NCBI GenBank assembly: GCA_902799985.1
Contig: CADCCR010000008.1
Coordinates: 1-50,874 of the forward strand
Direction of reading: 5' to 3'
DNA: 50,874 nt
Source of the DNA: an uncultured Bacteroidales bacterium
GTDB taxonomy: Bacteria; Bacteroidota; Bacteroidia; Bacteroidales; Bacteroidaceae
Shown: positions 42,404 to 50,874 of the stretch, piece by piece
Position numbering within the stretch: the stretch's first letter is position 1
Layout: the number at the start of each line of letters is the position of its first letter
Position numbers and translations under genes: made by a program
The notes under the pieces: model-generated
Seen by the model: only the letters and a program-made list of their open reading frames with translations
Told to the model about the DNA's origin: nothing
Database searches by the model: none

Positions 42404-42459
42404 AAGGGATAAGGTATCAACCGCAAAGAGTCATTTGCTCACGGCTGACCTTATCCTTT
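42404..42459 (-). promoter_or_regulatory. Two-tier hairpin in the fusA-rpsJ gap (rpsJ leader)
   Basis: The outer stem AAGGGATAAGG (42404-42414) / CCTTATCCTTT (42449-42459) has one mismatch or wobble. The inner stem GCAAA (42423-42427) / TTTGC (42434-42438) is perfect. No T-run follows in the direction of transcription, so a regulatory leader is more likely than a terminator. The remaining gap is a run of AT dinucleotides. Confidence 0.6.
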
Positions 42460-42501
42460 ATTCTTTTTGTCTTATATACTATACATTATATATAATATAT
42501 A

Positions 42502-44619
42502 TTACACGAGATCTACGCGGCCCTTAATCTCCTCGAGCACGGCTTTTGCGATACCGGAGCTTACGGGAGCATGATGGTCGTAGGTCATGGAGCTGGTGGC
42601 ACGTCCGGAGGTGATGGTACGCAGGGCTGTTACATAGCCGAACATCTCTGCCAGGGGAACCATTGCCTTGACGAGGCGTGCGCCCGTGCGAGTGGAATCC
42701 ATTCCCTCTACCTGTCCGCGACGCTTGTTGAGGTCGCCAATCACGTCGCCCATGTTCTCTTCGGGAGTCACAACCTCCAACTTCATGATGGGCTCCATGA
42801 GGACGGGCTTTGCCTTAGCGCAGCAAGCCTTGTATGCCATCTGTGCAGCGAGCTCGAACGAGAGCTGGTCAGAGTCAACGGGATGGAAGCTACCGTCCAC
42901 GAGTTCCACCTTCAGGCTGTCCATGGGGAAGCCGCCGAGCACGCCATTCTTCATGGCTGCCTCGAAGCCCTTCTGCACGCTGGGGATGAATTCCTTGGGG
43001 ATGTTACCACCGGTGACGCTGTTGATGAACTGCAGACCGCCCTGAGTGAAGTCCTCATCTACGGGGCCTACGTTGACAATGATGTCGGCGAACTTACCGC
43101 GACCACCGGACTGCTTCTTATATACTTCGCGATGGTTGACGCTTGCTGTGATAGCCTCCTTGTAGTTCACCTGGGGCTTGCCCTGGTTGCACTCTACCTT
43201 GAACTCGCGCTTCAGACGGTCGATGATGATATCGAGGTGGAGCTCACCCATACCGCTGATGACGGTCTGGCCGCTCTGCTCGTCGGTATGCACGGTGAAG
43301 GTCGGGTCTTCTTCAGCGAGCTTGGCAAGGCCGTTGCTCAGCTTGTCGAGGTCCTTCTGAGTCTTGGGCTCCACAGCAATACCGATAACGGGATCGGGGA
43401 AGTCCATCGACTCGAGTGTGATGGGAGCATCCTCGTCGGTAAGGGTATCACCTGTGTGGATATCCTTGAAGCCAACACCTGCGCCGATGTCGCCTGCGCT
43501 GATGCAGTCAACGGGGTTCTGGTGGTTGGAGTGCATCTGGAACAGACGGCTCACGCGCTCCTTCTTACCGGAGCGGACATTGTAGATATAGGAACCAGCC
43601 TCTACCTTACCGCTGTAGACGCGGAAGAAGGTCAGACGACCTACATAGGGGTCGGTTGCAATCTTGAATGCGAGGGCAGCAGTCTTCTCGTCTTCATCGG
43701 GCTTGCGTGTCTCAGTCTCGCCAGTCACGGGGTTAACACCCTCGATGGCAGGTGTGTCGAGAGGTGAGGGCAGGAACATGCAGACATAGTCGAGCAACGT
43801 CTGAACGCCCTTGTTCTTGAAGGAAGAACCGCAAGTCATGGGCACGATGTTCAGGGCGAGGGTGCCCTTACGGATAGCTGCGATGATTTCCTCTGTCGTT
43901 ACAGACTCAGGGTCCTCGAAGTACTTCTCCATGAGAGCTTCGTCCTGCTCAGCAGCAGCTTCTACGAGCTTAGCGCGCCATTCGTCGCACTCGTCCTTCA
44001 TGTCGGCGGGAATATCTTCGACGTCATACTCGGCACCCATCGTCTCGTCGTGCCACAGGATAGCCTTCATCCTGAGCAGGTCAACGATGCCCTTGAAGTT
44101 CTCCTCAGCGCCGATGGGCACAGCGAGGACAACGGGGTTGGCTCCCAAGACGTCCCTCATCTGGCGTACGACCTCGAAGAAGTCGGCGCCTGAGCGGTCC
44201 ATCTTGTTGACGTAGCCCATGCGGGGTACGTTGTACTTGTCGGCCTGACGCCATACAGTCTCGGACTGGGGCTCTACGCCACCCACAGCGCAGTAGGTAG
44301 CGACGGCACCGTCGAGCACACGCAGGGAGCGCTCCACCTCAGCGGTGAAATCGACGTGTCCCGGAGTGTCAATCAAGTTGAACTTATACTTCTGGCCTCC
44401 GTAGGTCCAATAGGCTGTTGTAGCAGCAGAAGTGATAGTGATACCACGCTCCTGTTCCTGCTCCATCCAGTCCATGGTAGCGCCTCCCTCGTGCACCTCA
44501 CCGATCTTGTGTGTCTTACCGGTGTAGAAGAGGATACGCTCGGAAGTCGTAGTCTTGCCGGCATCGATGTGAGCCATGATACCGAAGTTTCGCGTCAAAT
44601 GTAAATCTTGTTTTGCCAT
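42502..44619 (-). CDS. fusA: Translation elongation factor G
   Basis: 705 residues. The translocation GTPase. G1 [20 protein letters not shown], switch region [15 protein letters not shown]3 [20 protein letters not shown] and G4 [11 protein letters not shown] are intact. Domains II to V follow, with domain IV containing [20 protein letters not shown]. Normal length. Placed between rpsG and rpsJ. No tuf gene occurs in this window. Confidence 0.98.
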   Translation of the reverse strand: MAKQDLHLTRNFGIMAHIDAGKTTTSERILFYTGKTHKIGEVHEGGATMDWMEQEQERGITITSAATTAYWTYGGQKYKFNLIDTPGHVDFTAEVERSLRVLDGAVATYCAVGGVEPQSETVWRQADKYNVPRMGYVNKMDRSGADFFEVVRQMRDVLGANPVVLAVPIGAEENFKGIVDLLRMKAILWHDETMGAEYDVEDIPADMKDECDEWRAKLVEAAAEQDEALMEKYFEDPESVTTEEIIAAIRKGTLALNIVPMTCGSSFKNKGVQTLLDYVCMFLPSPLDTPAIEGVNPVTGETETRKPDEDEKTAALAFKIATDPYVGRLTFFRVYSGKVEAGSYIYNVRSGKKERVSRLFQMHSNHQNPVDCISAGDIGAGVGFKDIHTGDTLTDEDAPITLESMDFPDPVIGIAVEPKTQKDLDKLSNGLAKLAEEDPTFTVHTDEQSGQTVISGMGELHLDIIIDRLKREFKVECNQGKPQVNYKEAITASVNHREVYKKQSGGRGKFADIIVNVGPVDEDFTQGGLQFINSVTGGNIPKEFIPSVQKGFEAAMKNGVLGGFPMDSLKVELVDGSFHPVDSDQLSFELAAQMAYKACCAKAKPVLMEPIMKLEVVTPEENMGDVIGDLNKRRGQVEGMDSTRTGARLVKAMVPLAEMFGYVTALRTITSGRATSSMTYDHHAPVSSGIAKAVLEEIKGRVDLV

Positions 44620-44629
44620 CTTTGTCTTA

Positions 44630-44715
44630 ATTCATAATTCATAATTCATAATTCATAATTCATTTATCAGCTATTCTTAGCATGCCATTCAATTGTGCAT
44701 TGTGAATTATGAATT
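44630..44715. repeat. 7-nt word array ATTCATA and inverted copy
   Basis: Five 7-nt units in register (ATTCATA four times, then ATTCATT) span 44630-44664. A complementary TGAATTATGAATT lies at 44703-44715, so the 105-nt gap between rpsG and fusA can form a hairpin. It is the only array of this kind inside the ribosomal superoperon. Confidence 0.85.
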
Positions 44716-44724
44716 GGGCATTGT

Positions 44725-45201
44725 TTAGAAGCGGAAGTGGGCGAATGCACGGTTAGCTTCTGCCATGCGGTGCATGTCTTCCTTACGCTTGAATGCGCCA
44801 CCCTGTTCGTTGTAGGCGTCCATAATCTCGGCAGCCAGCTTGTCGGCCATTGTCTTGCCGCCACGCTTGCGAGCGAAGGAGATCATGTTCTTCATGCTGA
44901 TGCTCTCCTTGCGGTCGGGACGGATTTCCGTGGGAACCTGGAAAGTGGCACCGCCGATACGACGGCTCTTGACCTCCACCTGAGGGGTAATCTTGTCGAG
45001 GGCTTCCTTCCAGATGGTGAGGGAATCCTTCTCCTCGTTGGCCATCTTTGTCTTTACAATCTCCAGAGCATTGTAGAAAATCTCATAAGAGATGCTCTTC
45101 TTGCCGTCATACATCAGGTGGTTGACGAACTTGGACACCTTCACGTCGCCGAACACGGGATCGGGAAGGATGATTCTTTTCTTTGGTTTAGCTTTACGCA
45201 T
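44725..45201 (-). CDS. rpsG: Ribosomal protein S7
   Basis: 158 residues from ATG 45201 ([20 protein letters not shown]). An upstream in-frame ATG at 45246 would add 15 basic residues not expected in the family. Initiates assembly of the small-subunit head. [20 protein letters not shown] and [20 protein letters not shown] are diagnostic. Confidence 0.96.
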   Translation of the reverse strand: MRKAKPKKRIILPDPVFGDVKVSKFVNHLMYDGKKSISYEIFYNALEIVKTKMANEEKDSLTIWKEALDKITPQVEVKSRRIGGATFQVPTEIRPDRKESISMKNMISFARKRGGKTMADKLAAEIMDAYNEQGGAFKRKEDMHRMAEANRAFAHFRF

Positions 45202-45300
45202 GTTTTGTTTGTTTTTTGTTCGGGGTTGTCTTTTCGTGTTCTTCAACGTCCCCTCCGGGGCATTTACTCAACCTTATTTACAAGCCAAAACGGTTAATGA

Positions 45301-45684
45301 TTACTTCTTAGCGGCCTTAGGACGCTTTGCGCCGTACTTCGAACGACGCTGTGTGCGGTTTGCCACACCAGCGGTATCGAGCGAACCGCGGACAATGTGA
45401 TAACGAACACCGGGCAGGTCCTTTACACGACCGCCACGAACCAGAACGATGCTATGCTCCTGCAGGTTGTGACCTTCTCCAGGAATGTAGCTGTTCACTT
45501 CTTTTGAGTTTGTCAGACGCACGCGAGCGACCTTGCGCATCGCGGAATTAGGCTTCTTAGGTGTTGTGGTGTAGACACGAACGCAGACGCCGCGACGCTG
45601 AGGACAGTTGTCCAGAGCGGGGCTCTTGCTCTTGTCTACCAACACCGTACGGCCTTTTCTAACGAGTTGTTGAATTGTAGGCAT
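45301..45684 (-). CDS. rpsL: Ribosomal protein S12
   Basis: 127 residues. Decoding-centre protein and streptomycin target. It starts [40 protein letters not shown] and [20 protein letters not shown] hold the conserved lysines in which resistance mutations arise; both are wild-type here. First gene of the superoperon, with its own promoter at 45766. Confidence 0.97.
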   Translation of the reverse strand: MPTIQQLVRKGRTVLVDKSKSPALDNCPQRRGVCVRVYTTTPKKPNSAMRKVARVRLTNSKEVNSYIPGEGHNLQEHSIVLVRGGRVKDLPGVRYHIVRGSLDTAGVANRTQRRSKYGAKRPKAAKK

Positions 45685-45765
45685 TTTGTTTGTTATTTAT
45701 TATTATATATTATGTGTAATGTTCAGATATGTTGTGGAACGAGCCTATTAGGGCCATTCGGGGTG

Positions 45766-45796
45766 CAAAGATACGACAATTTTTTGGAATAGCAAT
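45766..45796 (-). promoter_or_regulatory. Promoter of the str-S10-spc-alpha superoperon
   Basis: On the minus strand the -7 box TATCTTTG (45773-45766) lies 82 nt upstream of the rpsL ATG. A -33-like ATTG lies 19 nt further upstream (45793-45796). Confidence 0.65.
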
Positions 45797-46030
45797 GACA
45801 ACTCTCTTCGAATAGGCCGAAGAAGGGCAAAAAACCTGCACTTTTAGGATAATTTAACATTCCGGACATGCATTTGGGGCATTTCCTGCCTTGCAAACGC
45901 AAAAAAGGGGAAGCATCAAAAGGACACTTTTCCCTGTCTTTCCTGGCAGACATCCAAGGTCGTATTTCAAGTACCCCCGTGGGAAAAACTCCAGTGCCAC
46001 GTGGTACTGAGGAAACCACGACGCCGAGGG
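45774..46030. other. Gap between the rpsL promoter and the dsbD stop codon
   Basis: No gene was recognised. The one structured part is an imperfect inverted repeat with AGTACC (45970-45975) and GGTACT (46003-46008) at its ends and CACGTG at its right side. The rest is unremarkable AT-rich sequence with two short poly-A/T runs. Confidence 0.5.
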
Positions 46031-48115
46031 TTATGGCCTTTGGCTGTATTGTTTGAGACCTTTCTGCAGGAAATCGACGTAGGCAGCCACGTCCTCGTTG
46101 TAGGAATAGGAGGCCGTAAGGGGATGTCCGGCGTTGTCGAGCAGGACATAGAAGGGCTGGGCATTGGCGCCGAACTTGCTGCGTTGCAGGTAGCTCCAGC
46201 GGTCGCCGACGGTTCGGAGCGTGACGCTCTGACCGTTTTCCTGTACCGTAAGTTTCTCCGGCAGAGGGGTCTTCTCGTCGACATACAGGGTGATGAGGAC
46301 GTATTTCTCCGTCATCAGCTGTGCCACCTGCGGGTCGGTCCACACGGCAGCCTCCATCTTGCGGCAATTGACGCAGCCGTAGCCGGTGAAGTCAATCATG
46401 ACCGGCATCCGATGAGCCTTGGCGTATGCCATTCCTTCGTCGTAGTCGTTGAAGTGCGCCTCGACCGACACATCACCCAAGCGGAAGTCCTGCGTCTGCA
46501 TCGGAGGTGCGAAGGCGCTGACAGCCTTGCAGGGAGCGCCCCAAAGGCCCGGCACCATATAGATGGCGAAGGCAAAGGCGGCGAGGGCCATGAAGAAGCG
46601 CGTCACAGAGGTTCGCGGCCTCTGGATGACTTCGCCCATCTCGTCGTACTCGTCTTCGTCGTGCGGGAAGCGTATCCAACCGATGAGATAGGCTCCCATG
46701 ATGGCGAAGATGACGATCCACAGGCTGAGGAAGACCTCGCGGTCCATCAGGTGCCAGCCGTAGGCGAGGTCGGCCACGCTGAAGAACTTCAAGGCAAAGG
46801 CAATCTCCAAGAGGCCGAGGCAGACCTTGATGCAGTTCATCCAGTTGCCGCTCTTGGGCATTTGCTTGAGCCAGGCCGGAAACATGGCAAAGAAGGTAAA
46901 GGGCAGAGCCAGAGCCAAAGCGAAGCCGAGCATGCCGATGGTGGGCGCAAGGAGCGACCCGCTGGTGCCAACCTCGACGAGCAGGAAACCGATGATGGGA
47001 CCGGTGCAGGAGAAGCTGACCAGACTCAGGGTGAATGCCATGAGGAAGATGCTGAGCAGGCCGGTTGTGGCAGTCGACTTGCGGTCGACGGCCGTTGTCC
47101 AGCTGCTGGGCAACGCTATCTCGAAGCCACCGAGGAAGCTGGCGCCGAAGACGAGAAGCATCAGGAAGAAGAAGATATTAAAGATGGCATTCGTGCTGAG
47201 GGCGTTCAGGGCGCTGGCTCCGAAGATGAGCGTCACGAGCAGTCCCAGCAGAACGTAGATGACGACGATGCTGATGCCGTAGGTGATGGCATCGCGGATG
47301 CCTTTCTTCTTGTCGTCGGCACGCTTCAGGAAGAAGCTGACCGTCATCGGAATGATGGGCCAGACGCAAGGTGTGAGCAAGGCGATGAGTCCGCCGAGCA
47401 CGCCCAGCAGGAAGATGGACCAAAGCCCACCTGCAGACCCTCCCCCATCTTCCCTTGTAGGGAGGGAGGAAGATGCTTCCTCGAAGGCTTTCAGTTCATC
47501 TACGACTGGAGACCACAAAGACCCTTCTAAATCTCCCCTTAAAGGGGAGACTTCCTTCGTTGAGTCCTCGTCTGAGGGAGTGATTGCGATGGAAGCTGTA
47601 TCTTTAGCGATAACAGGTTCAGTAGTAACTTTGTCCTCTCCCTTTAAGGGGGAGTTAGAGAGGGGCTTCTCCCCCTTGAAGCTGAACTCCACATCGGTGG
47701 GCGGGATGCAGTTCTCGTCGTTGCAGGCACCATAAGTCAAGTAGCCGGCAACCTCGTACTCAGGCTCCGTGATGATGAACCGCTGCACGAAACTGGCTGT
47801 GCCCTCCATGTAGCTGACTTCCATGCCGAACATCTCGTCCATGGCCTTGTGTACCTTGCCGGTGGCACGCAGCTGGCCGTCGGGCTTCAGGCCCTTCTGC
47901 GTCTCCAGGGTCAGCTCGGCGCGAGTGGGACCGCCATCGGCAATATCCGTTCCATAGACGTGCCATCCGGCATCTATCGTCCCCTGGAAGATGACCTCCA
48001 GGGCATTGTCGCCAGTCTGCTTCTGTGTGACGTTGAAGGTGACAGGGTTCTGGAACTGAGCCAAAGCCACAGCCGCACATATAAATAATGTAAGGAGAGA
48101 AGAAATGCGCTTCAT
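46031..48115 (-). CDS. dsbD: Thiol:disulfide interchange protein DsbD
   Basis: 694 residues from ATG 48115; an ATG four codons upstream is also possible. After a signal peptide (ISSLLTLFICAAVALAQ), the periplasmic alpha domain runs to about residue 150 and carries the Cys pair in YGACNDENCIPP. The eight-helix membrane domain follows with cysteines in LLTPCVWPIIPM and SFSCTGPIIGF. The C-terminal thioredoxin-like domain has GYGCVNCRKMEAAVW. DsbD passes electrons from cytoplasmic thioredoxin to periplasmic partners. The linker between alpha and membrane domains (about residues 155-240) is expanded by three copies of a palindromic repeat encoding NSPLKGE, VSPLRGDLEG and SSLPTRED. Confidence 0.93.
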   Translation of the reverse strand: MKRISSLLTLFICAAVALAQFQNPVTFNVTQKQTGDNALEVIFQGTIDAGWHVYGTDIADGGPTRAELTLETQKGLKPDGQLRATGKVHKAMDEMFGMEVSYMEGTASFVQRFIITEPEYEVAGYLTYGACNDENCIPPTDVEFSFKGEKPLSNSPLKGEDKVTTEPVIAKDTASIAITPSDEDSTKEVSPLRGDLEGSLWSPVVDELKAFEEASSSLPTREDGGGSAGGLWSIFLLGVLGGLIALLTPCVWPIIPMTVSFFLKRADDKKKGIRDAITYGISIVVIYVLLGLLVTLIFGASALNALSTNAIFNIFFFLMLLVFGASFLGGFEIALPSSWTTAVDRKSTATTGLLSIFLMAFTLSLVSFSCTGPIIGFLLVEVGTSGSLLAPTIGMLGFALALALPFTFFAMFPAWLKQMPKSGNWMNCIKVCLGLLEIAFALKFFSVADLAYGWHLMDREVFLSLWIVIFAIMGAYLIGWIRFPHDEDEYDEMGEVIQRPRTSVTRFFMALAAFAFAIYMVPGLWGAPCKAVSAFAPPMQTQDFRLGDVSVEAHFNDYDEGMAYAKAHRMPVMIDFTGYGCVNCRKMEAAVWTDPQVAQLMTEKYVLITLYVDEKTPLPEKLTVQENGQSVTLRTVGDRWSYLQRSKFGANAQPFYVLLDNAGHPLTASYSYNEDVAAYVDFLQKGLKQYSQRP
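47435..47670. mobile_element. Three repeat-element arms inserted in frame in dsbD
   Basis: Arm 1 (47435-47467) begins AGACCCTCCCCCATC and includes CCCTTGTAGGG. Arm 2 (about 47520-47551) begins AGACCCTTCTAAATC and includes CCCCTTAAAGGGG. Arm 3 (about 47637-47670) is inverted and includes CCCTTTAAGGG. All belong to the family at 14482 and 16275. All are translated on the minus strand without a stop. Confidence 0.8.
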
Positions 48116-48141
48116 CGTATGATTCATTTTGTTTCAAGGCG

Positions 48142-48149
48142 CAAAGATA
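48142..48149 (-). promoter_or_regulatory. Promoter -7 box for dsbD
   Basis: TATCTTTG on the minus strand matches TAnnTTTG and lies 27 nt before the ATG at 48115. No -33 box was identified at the usual spacing. Confidence 0.55.
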
Positions 48150-48208
48150 AGAAAAAAAGTTCAAAATAAGCTATTCTAAGCTCATACTTTTATATTTTTT
48201 ATGTATAC

Positions 48209-48228
48209 ATATGCATCGCTATGCATAT
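48209..48228. repeat. Perfect palindrome in the dsbD upstream gap
   Basis: ATATGCAT, loop CGCT, ATGCATAT. It lies in a very AT-rich stretch (48150-48330) that otherwise shows no gene. It could be a protein-binding site. Confidence 0.6.
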
Positions 48229-48446
48229 TACATATTGTCAGGGAATACACCATTCTACTTACACCTGCATTATTTACAAAACGCTCCGAAATCGTTTAAA
48301 TGACCTCCAACCATAGTTTTTGACCTTTTTCCCATTTGATGCGCTTAAAACGAAACAATTTGAAAAGTGTTTCTGTTACAGGCAGTTGTGAAATCATTCC
48401 AATAACCCTTAGTTCAACGCAACCTGCCGAATCGACAACTCTACAT

Positions 48447-48645
48447 TGCAAAACAGGGTATTCTTGCCTGTTTTTGCACACTTTTCGACATGGTTTTTCT
48501 GTAAAGATAACGTGGGGCAATTCCAAACACGACATGGAGAATTTGCCAATGAGGCGTGCCGCGTTTGCAGAGGACCTATAGCGCGTCGCCTGATTCGACG
48601 TAATTCGGGCGCATTTTTGGCACTTTTAGTAGTGTGCAAAAACAG
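48447..48645. repeat. Hairpin and 14-bp inverted repeat flanking about 150 bp
   Basis: TGCAAAACAGG (48447-48457) pairs with CCTGTTTTTGCA (48467-48478). Separately, CTGTTTTTGCACAC (48468-48481) is repeated in inverse orientation as GTGTGCAAAAACAG (48632-48645), bracketing 150 bp. No gene is recognised between 48128 and 48633. Confidence 0.65.
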
Positions 48646-49395
48646 CAAAAAGAAAGCAGAGCATCGCTACTTGTTTACAAATTGACACATCAAATCATAG
48701 CCTCATCCCTTTTCTTTTTTGTGTTTAATTTGAAAAAGCTGGCTCCTTCGGTTGGCAGTTTAACCATGACACCCTGTCTGATACCGGAAGGCAACACTAA
48801 CCCGAAGTTTGTCACGCCCACAGACATCGCCACTGCCGGTATCGTCAGGGCAGACGATGAAGAAAAAGGCATCACGGCTATCTATGTGCCCAGAGCCAGC
48901 GCATTGAAGGTATCGCGTGCTGAAGATGCAGAGGAATCTACGACCTACACAATCCTCATGGACATTATGGTGCCCAGTGCACAAACCTGGGTCGGCTTGC
49001 TCCAGATGGACGAAACTAACCAAAACGACGGAGACCTCTTTATAAATGCACATAAGTTAGGAATCGCCTCACTGGGAGCCTATGCCGGCAATATAGAGGA
49101 CGGGAAATGGTACCGCATCGTGTTCACTTACAACACAGACTACGAAAGCGGCCAAGGCAGACTCTACTTGGACGGCAAGAAGATTAGGGAAGGCGGAGAA
49201 AACGTACGCCATGCCATGCAACCCTTCGGCTTCTATCTGTTCTGTGACGAAGACGGCGAAGTGAACGACGCATATGGGAAACACCGCTTACCGACGAAGA
49301 GGTGGCAGAACTGGGTAACGCCATGCCTGCCCATGAACACAACTTCGTCGACTTCTTCTGCACCACATGCGGCGCCTTCCAGGACGACTACCTGA
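48634..49395 (+). CDS. LamG-like surface protein, 5' fragment of a frameshifted gene
   Basis: The frame opens at 48634, but the first 44 codons (MQKQQKESRASLLVYK onward) do not look like a normal export signal; the next ATG is at 48766 (MTPCLIPEGNTNPKF). Residues from there to about 49270 form a concanavalin-like LamG domain: TTYTILMDIMVPSAQTWVGL, GKWYRIVFTYNTDYESGQGR, LYLDGKKI, QPFGFYLFCDEDGEVND. At about 49268-49280 homology moves to another frame, and the remaining residues to 49395 are out-of-frame noise. The product would be a secreted or surface protein. Its true start may be lost or lie in the unrecognised upstream sequence. Confidence 0.6.
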   Translation: MQKQQKESRASLLVYKLTHQIIASSLFFFVFNLKKLAPSVGSLTMTPCLIPEGNTNPKFVTPTDIATAGIVRADDEEKGITAIYVPRASALKVSRAEDAEESTTYTILMDIMVPSAQTWVGLLQMDETNQNDGDLFINAHKLGIASLGAYAGNIEDGKWYRIVFTYNTDYESGQGRLYLDGKKIREGGENVRHAMQPFGFYLFCDEDGEVNDAYGKHRLPTKRWQNWVTPCLPMNTTSSTSSAPHAAPSRTTT

Positions 49396-50874
49396 CGCCC
49401 AATACCGACGGCTTCTATGAGATTGGCACAGCAAAGGCCCTCTCATGGTTCGAGCTGAAGGTGAACATGGGCGAACTCACCGCCAACGCCATCCTCACCG
49501 CCGACATCGACTTCGCAGACCTCATGCCAGAAGATGCTGACCCCGAGGAAACAGAGATTGACTGGACGCCCATCGGCGACTGGGGGCAGACCAGAGGCAC
49601 AAGCAATGCTGGCTACCAAGGACACTTCGATGGACAGGGACACACCATCAAGAACCTCAACGCAACCTCCAAGCAGAACTGGTTCGGACTGTTCGGCGTC
49701 ATCTCGTCAAACTGCATCATCGAGAACTTCGACATCTACGGAACGTATAACATTAAATTCCAATATGCAGGCAGCGTGGCAGCATACTCCCGCGACATCA
49801 ACCCAACAATACGCAACGTCCACAGCTTTGTGAACATCAACAACACAAAAGCAGGCGGCAGACAGGGAGGCATCCTTGGCGCAGCAATGGTCGACAATGC
49901 AAATTGGAAGACCACCATCGAGAACTGCATCTACTCCGGCACGCTCAACGGCAACGATGCAGGCGGCAGCGGCAACTATGGTGGCATGCTTGGCTATGTC
50001 AACAGCAACGTCAACAACATCGTTGTCATCAACAACTGTCTGTTCGACGGCGAGGTTGTCAACCTCAACGAGGCTCCAGGCGGCTGCACCTTTGGCGGTA
50101 TCGTAGGCTACTGCAACTCGGGCACCACAACCCTCAAGGGCTGTCTGTCCATCGGCAAAGTCAAAGCTGCAGAGCAGAAGTTCGGCCAGCTCTTCGGCAC
50201 CCTCAATGGCAACAACTCTACCATTACCCACTGCTGCTATCTCGGCGAGTTTACCAACGGCACAAGCAGTGTCGGCACAGCAAGCGGCGACACACCGGTC
50301 TTGGTTGACGAAGACCAACTTGCAAGCGGCGAGGCCTGCTGGCTGCTGAACGGAGAGACATTCGTCAATCCCGCATGGCATCAGGTTCTCGGCAAACAGG
50401 ACTGCCCTCTGCCCTACGGCAACGAAGGCGTTGTCTATCAGACACCCGACGGCTATGACTGCATCGACTTCAACAATTTCTCTGCTTTCTTCAGTGCTAT
50501 CCTCGTAGCAGAGACAGCCTACGTCGAAGACGAAGAACTGGCTGCCTACTATGTATATGTCGATGCATACAAGGCAACGATACAGACTTGGCAAGGCATC
50601 TCGACATTCGAGGAACTCTTCGAGGCTTACGAGGCCGCTGCTGAGCAGAGGAACGCCCTTAAGACATCCGCTGCCAAGTACGCAGAGTACAAGGAGGCTT
50701 GCGAAGCCGCTGCCGCTTACATCGAGGAGAATCATCTTGCAGGCGAGAAGACAGACATCCTGTTCGATTACCTTGAGGACAGCGACATTGAGCCTGGAGA
50801 CGAGGTTTATCCCAACGGAAGCTATCCCTACATCATGGAGCACGGCAACCTCGACAACGACGGCATCGACGCTG
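49248..50874 (+). CDS. GLUG-repeat surface protein, 3' fragment, continues beyond the window
   Basis: This frame is open from 49248 to the right edge (first ATG 49323). It begins WETPLTDEEVAELGNAMP, which completes the LamG domain of the preceding fragment. Next come WTPIGDWGQTRGTSNAGYQG and HFDGQGHTIKNLN, then GLUG-type units (WFGLFGVISSN, GGILGAA, GGMLGYV, FGGIVGYCNSG, FGQLFGTLNG), a beta-helix-like surface module common in Bacteroidales. After about residue 370 a helical, Glu/Ala-rich segment follows (AYEAAAEQRNALKTSAAKYA). One missing base near 49275 would restore a single large gene. Function unknown; adhesion or carbohydrate binding is plausible. Confidence 0.7.

Noticed and set aside
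46001..47530. A 509-codon plus-strand frame opposite dsbD
   Set aside because: Low-complexity Glu/Asp/Gly-rich translation typical of an antisense frame. DsbD motifs are clear on the minus strand.
49262..49290. Programmed -1 frameshift in the LamG gene
   Set aside because: The sequence around GCATATGGGAAACAC does not give an X XXY YYZ slippery heptamer in the reading frame, and no downstream stimulatory hairpin was seen. Mutation or sequence error is more likely.
1..50874. tRNA, rRNA and known riboswitch classes
   Set aside because: No cloverleaf with a GTTCRANNC T-arm and no conserved riboswitch core was recognised by eye in any intergenic region. A covariance-model scan would be decisive.

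Overview
The window is chromosomal DNA from a member of the Bacteroidota, order Bacteroidales, most likely Prevotellaceae or a close relative. The evidence is the Bacteroidota promoter box TAnnTTTG, usually about 20 nt downstream of a TTTG-like box, in front of many operons; weak or absent Shine-Dalgarno sequences; a PorP/GldKLMN type IX secretion locus; a DAHP synthase fused to a C-terminal chorismate mutase; and a single-chain glycyl-tRNA synthetase. No tRNA, rRNA, CRISPR array, transposase, integrase or phage gene was recognised.

Layout. 1-2.9 kb: 3' end of a PLP aminotransferase, an FtsX/LolCE-type permease, and prmA converging on it with overlapping 3' ends. 3.0-5.8 kb: a low-complexity secreted protein and an OmpP1/FadL-like outer-membrane protein. 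6.1-11.4 kb (minus strand): a cluster of a small unknown protein, a GH25 lysozyme, two tandem deoxynucleoside kinases and a large secreted GH130 protein with discoidin-like domains. 11.5-12.5 kb: a bile acid:Na+ symporter-family transporter. 12.5-17.2 kb: a Phe/Tyr biosynthesis operon (pheA, aminotransferase, DAHP synthase-chorismate mutase, prephenate dehydrogenase). It is preceded by a promoter, an 18-residue leader peptide with nine Phe/Tyr in ten consecutive residues, an antiterminator segment and an intrinsic terminator, which together make a complete ribosome-mediated attenuator. 17.3-19.5 kb (minus): FKBP lipoprotein and glyS. 19.7-27.2 kb: an unknown lipoprotein, then the T9SS genes porP-gldK-gldL-gldM-gldN. 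27.7-45.7 kb (minus): the str-S10-spc-alpha ribosomal superoperon from rpsL to rplQ, including fusA, secY, map, infA and rpoA. 46-48.1 kb (minus): DsbD. 48.6 kb to the end: a surface-protein gene with a LamG-like region and GLUG-type repeats, broken by a frameshift and running off the window.

The unusual material lies mainly between genes. (i) Many non-ribosomal gaps carry their own short word repeated with an exact 7, 8 or 9 nt period, often as inverted arms. (ii) A 22-nt tandem repeat with a palindromic core occurs in three gene-tail gaps. (iii) A palindromic family with the core CCCTTTAAGGG and AGACCC ends fills the aroF-tyrA gap exactly and has also entered two genes in frame (the aminotransferase and dsbD), where it encodes peptides such as SPLKGE. 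(iv) The intrinsic terminator of the ribosomal superoperon lies inside the end of the rplQ reading frame.

Functional links. The attenuator should couple transcription of the Phe/Tyr operon to charged tRNA-Phe and tRNA-Tyr. The GH130 protein ends in a segment resembling a T9SS sorting domain and is a plausible cargo of the secretion machine encoded in the same window. All functions are inferred from reading the sequence; no database search was run.
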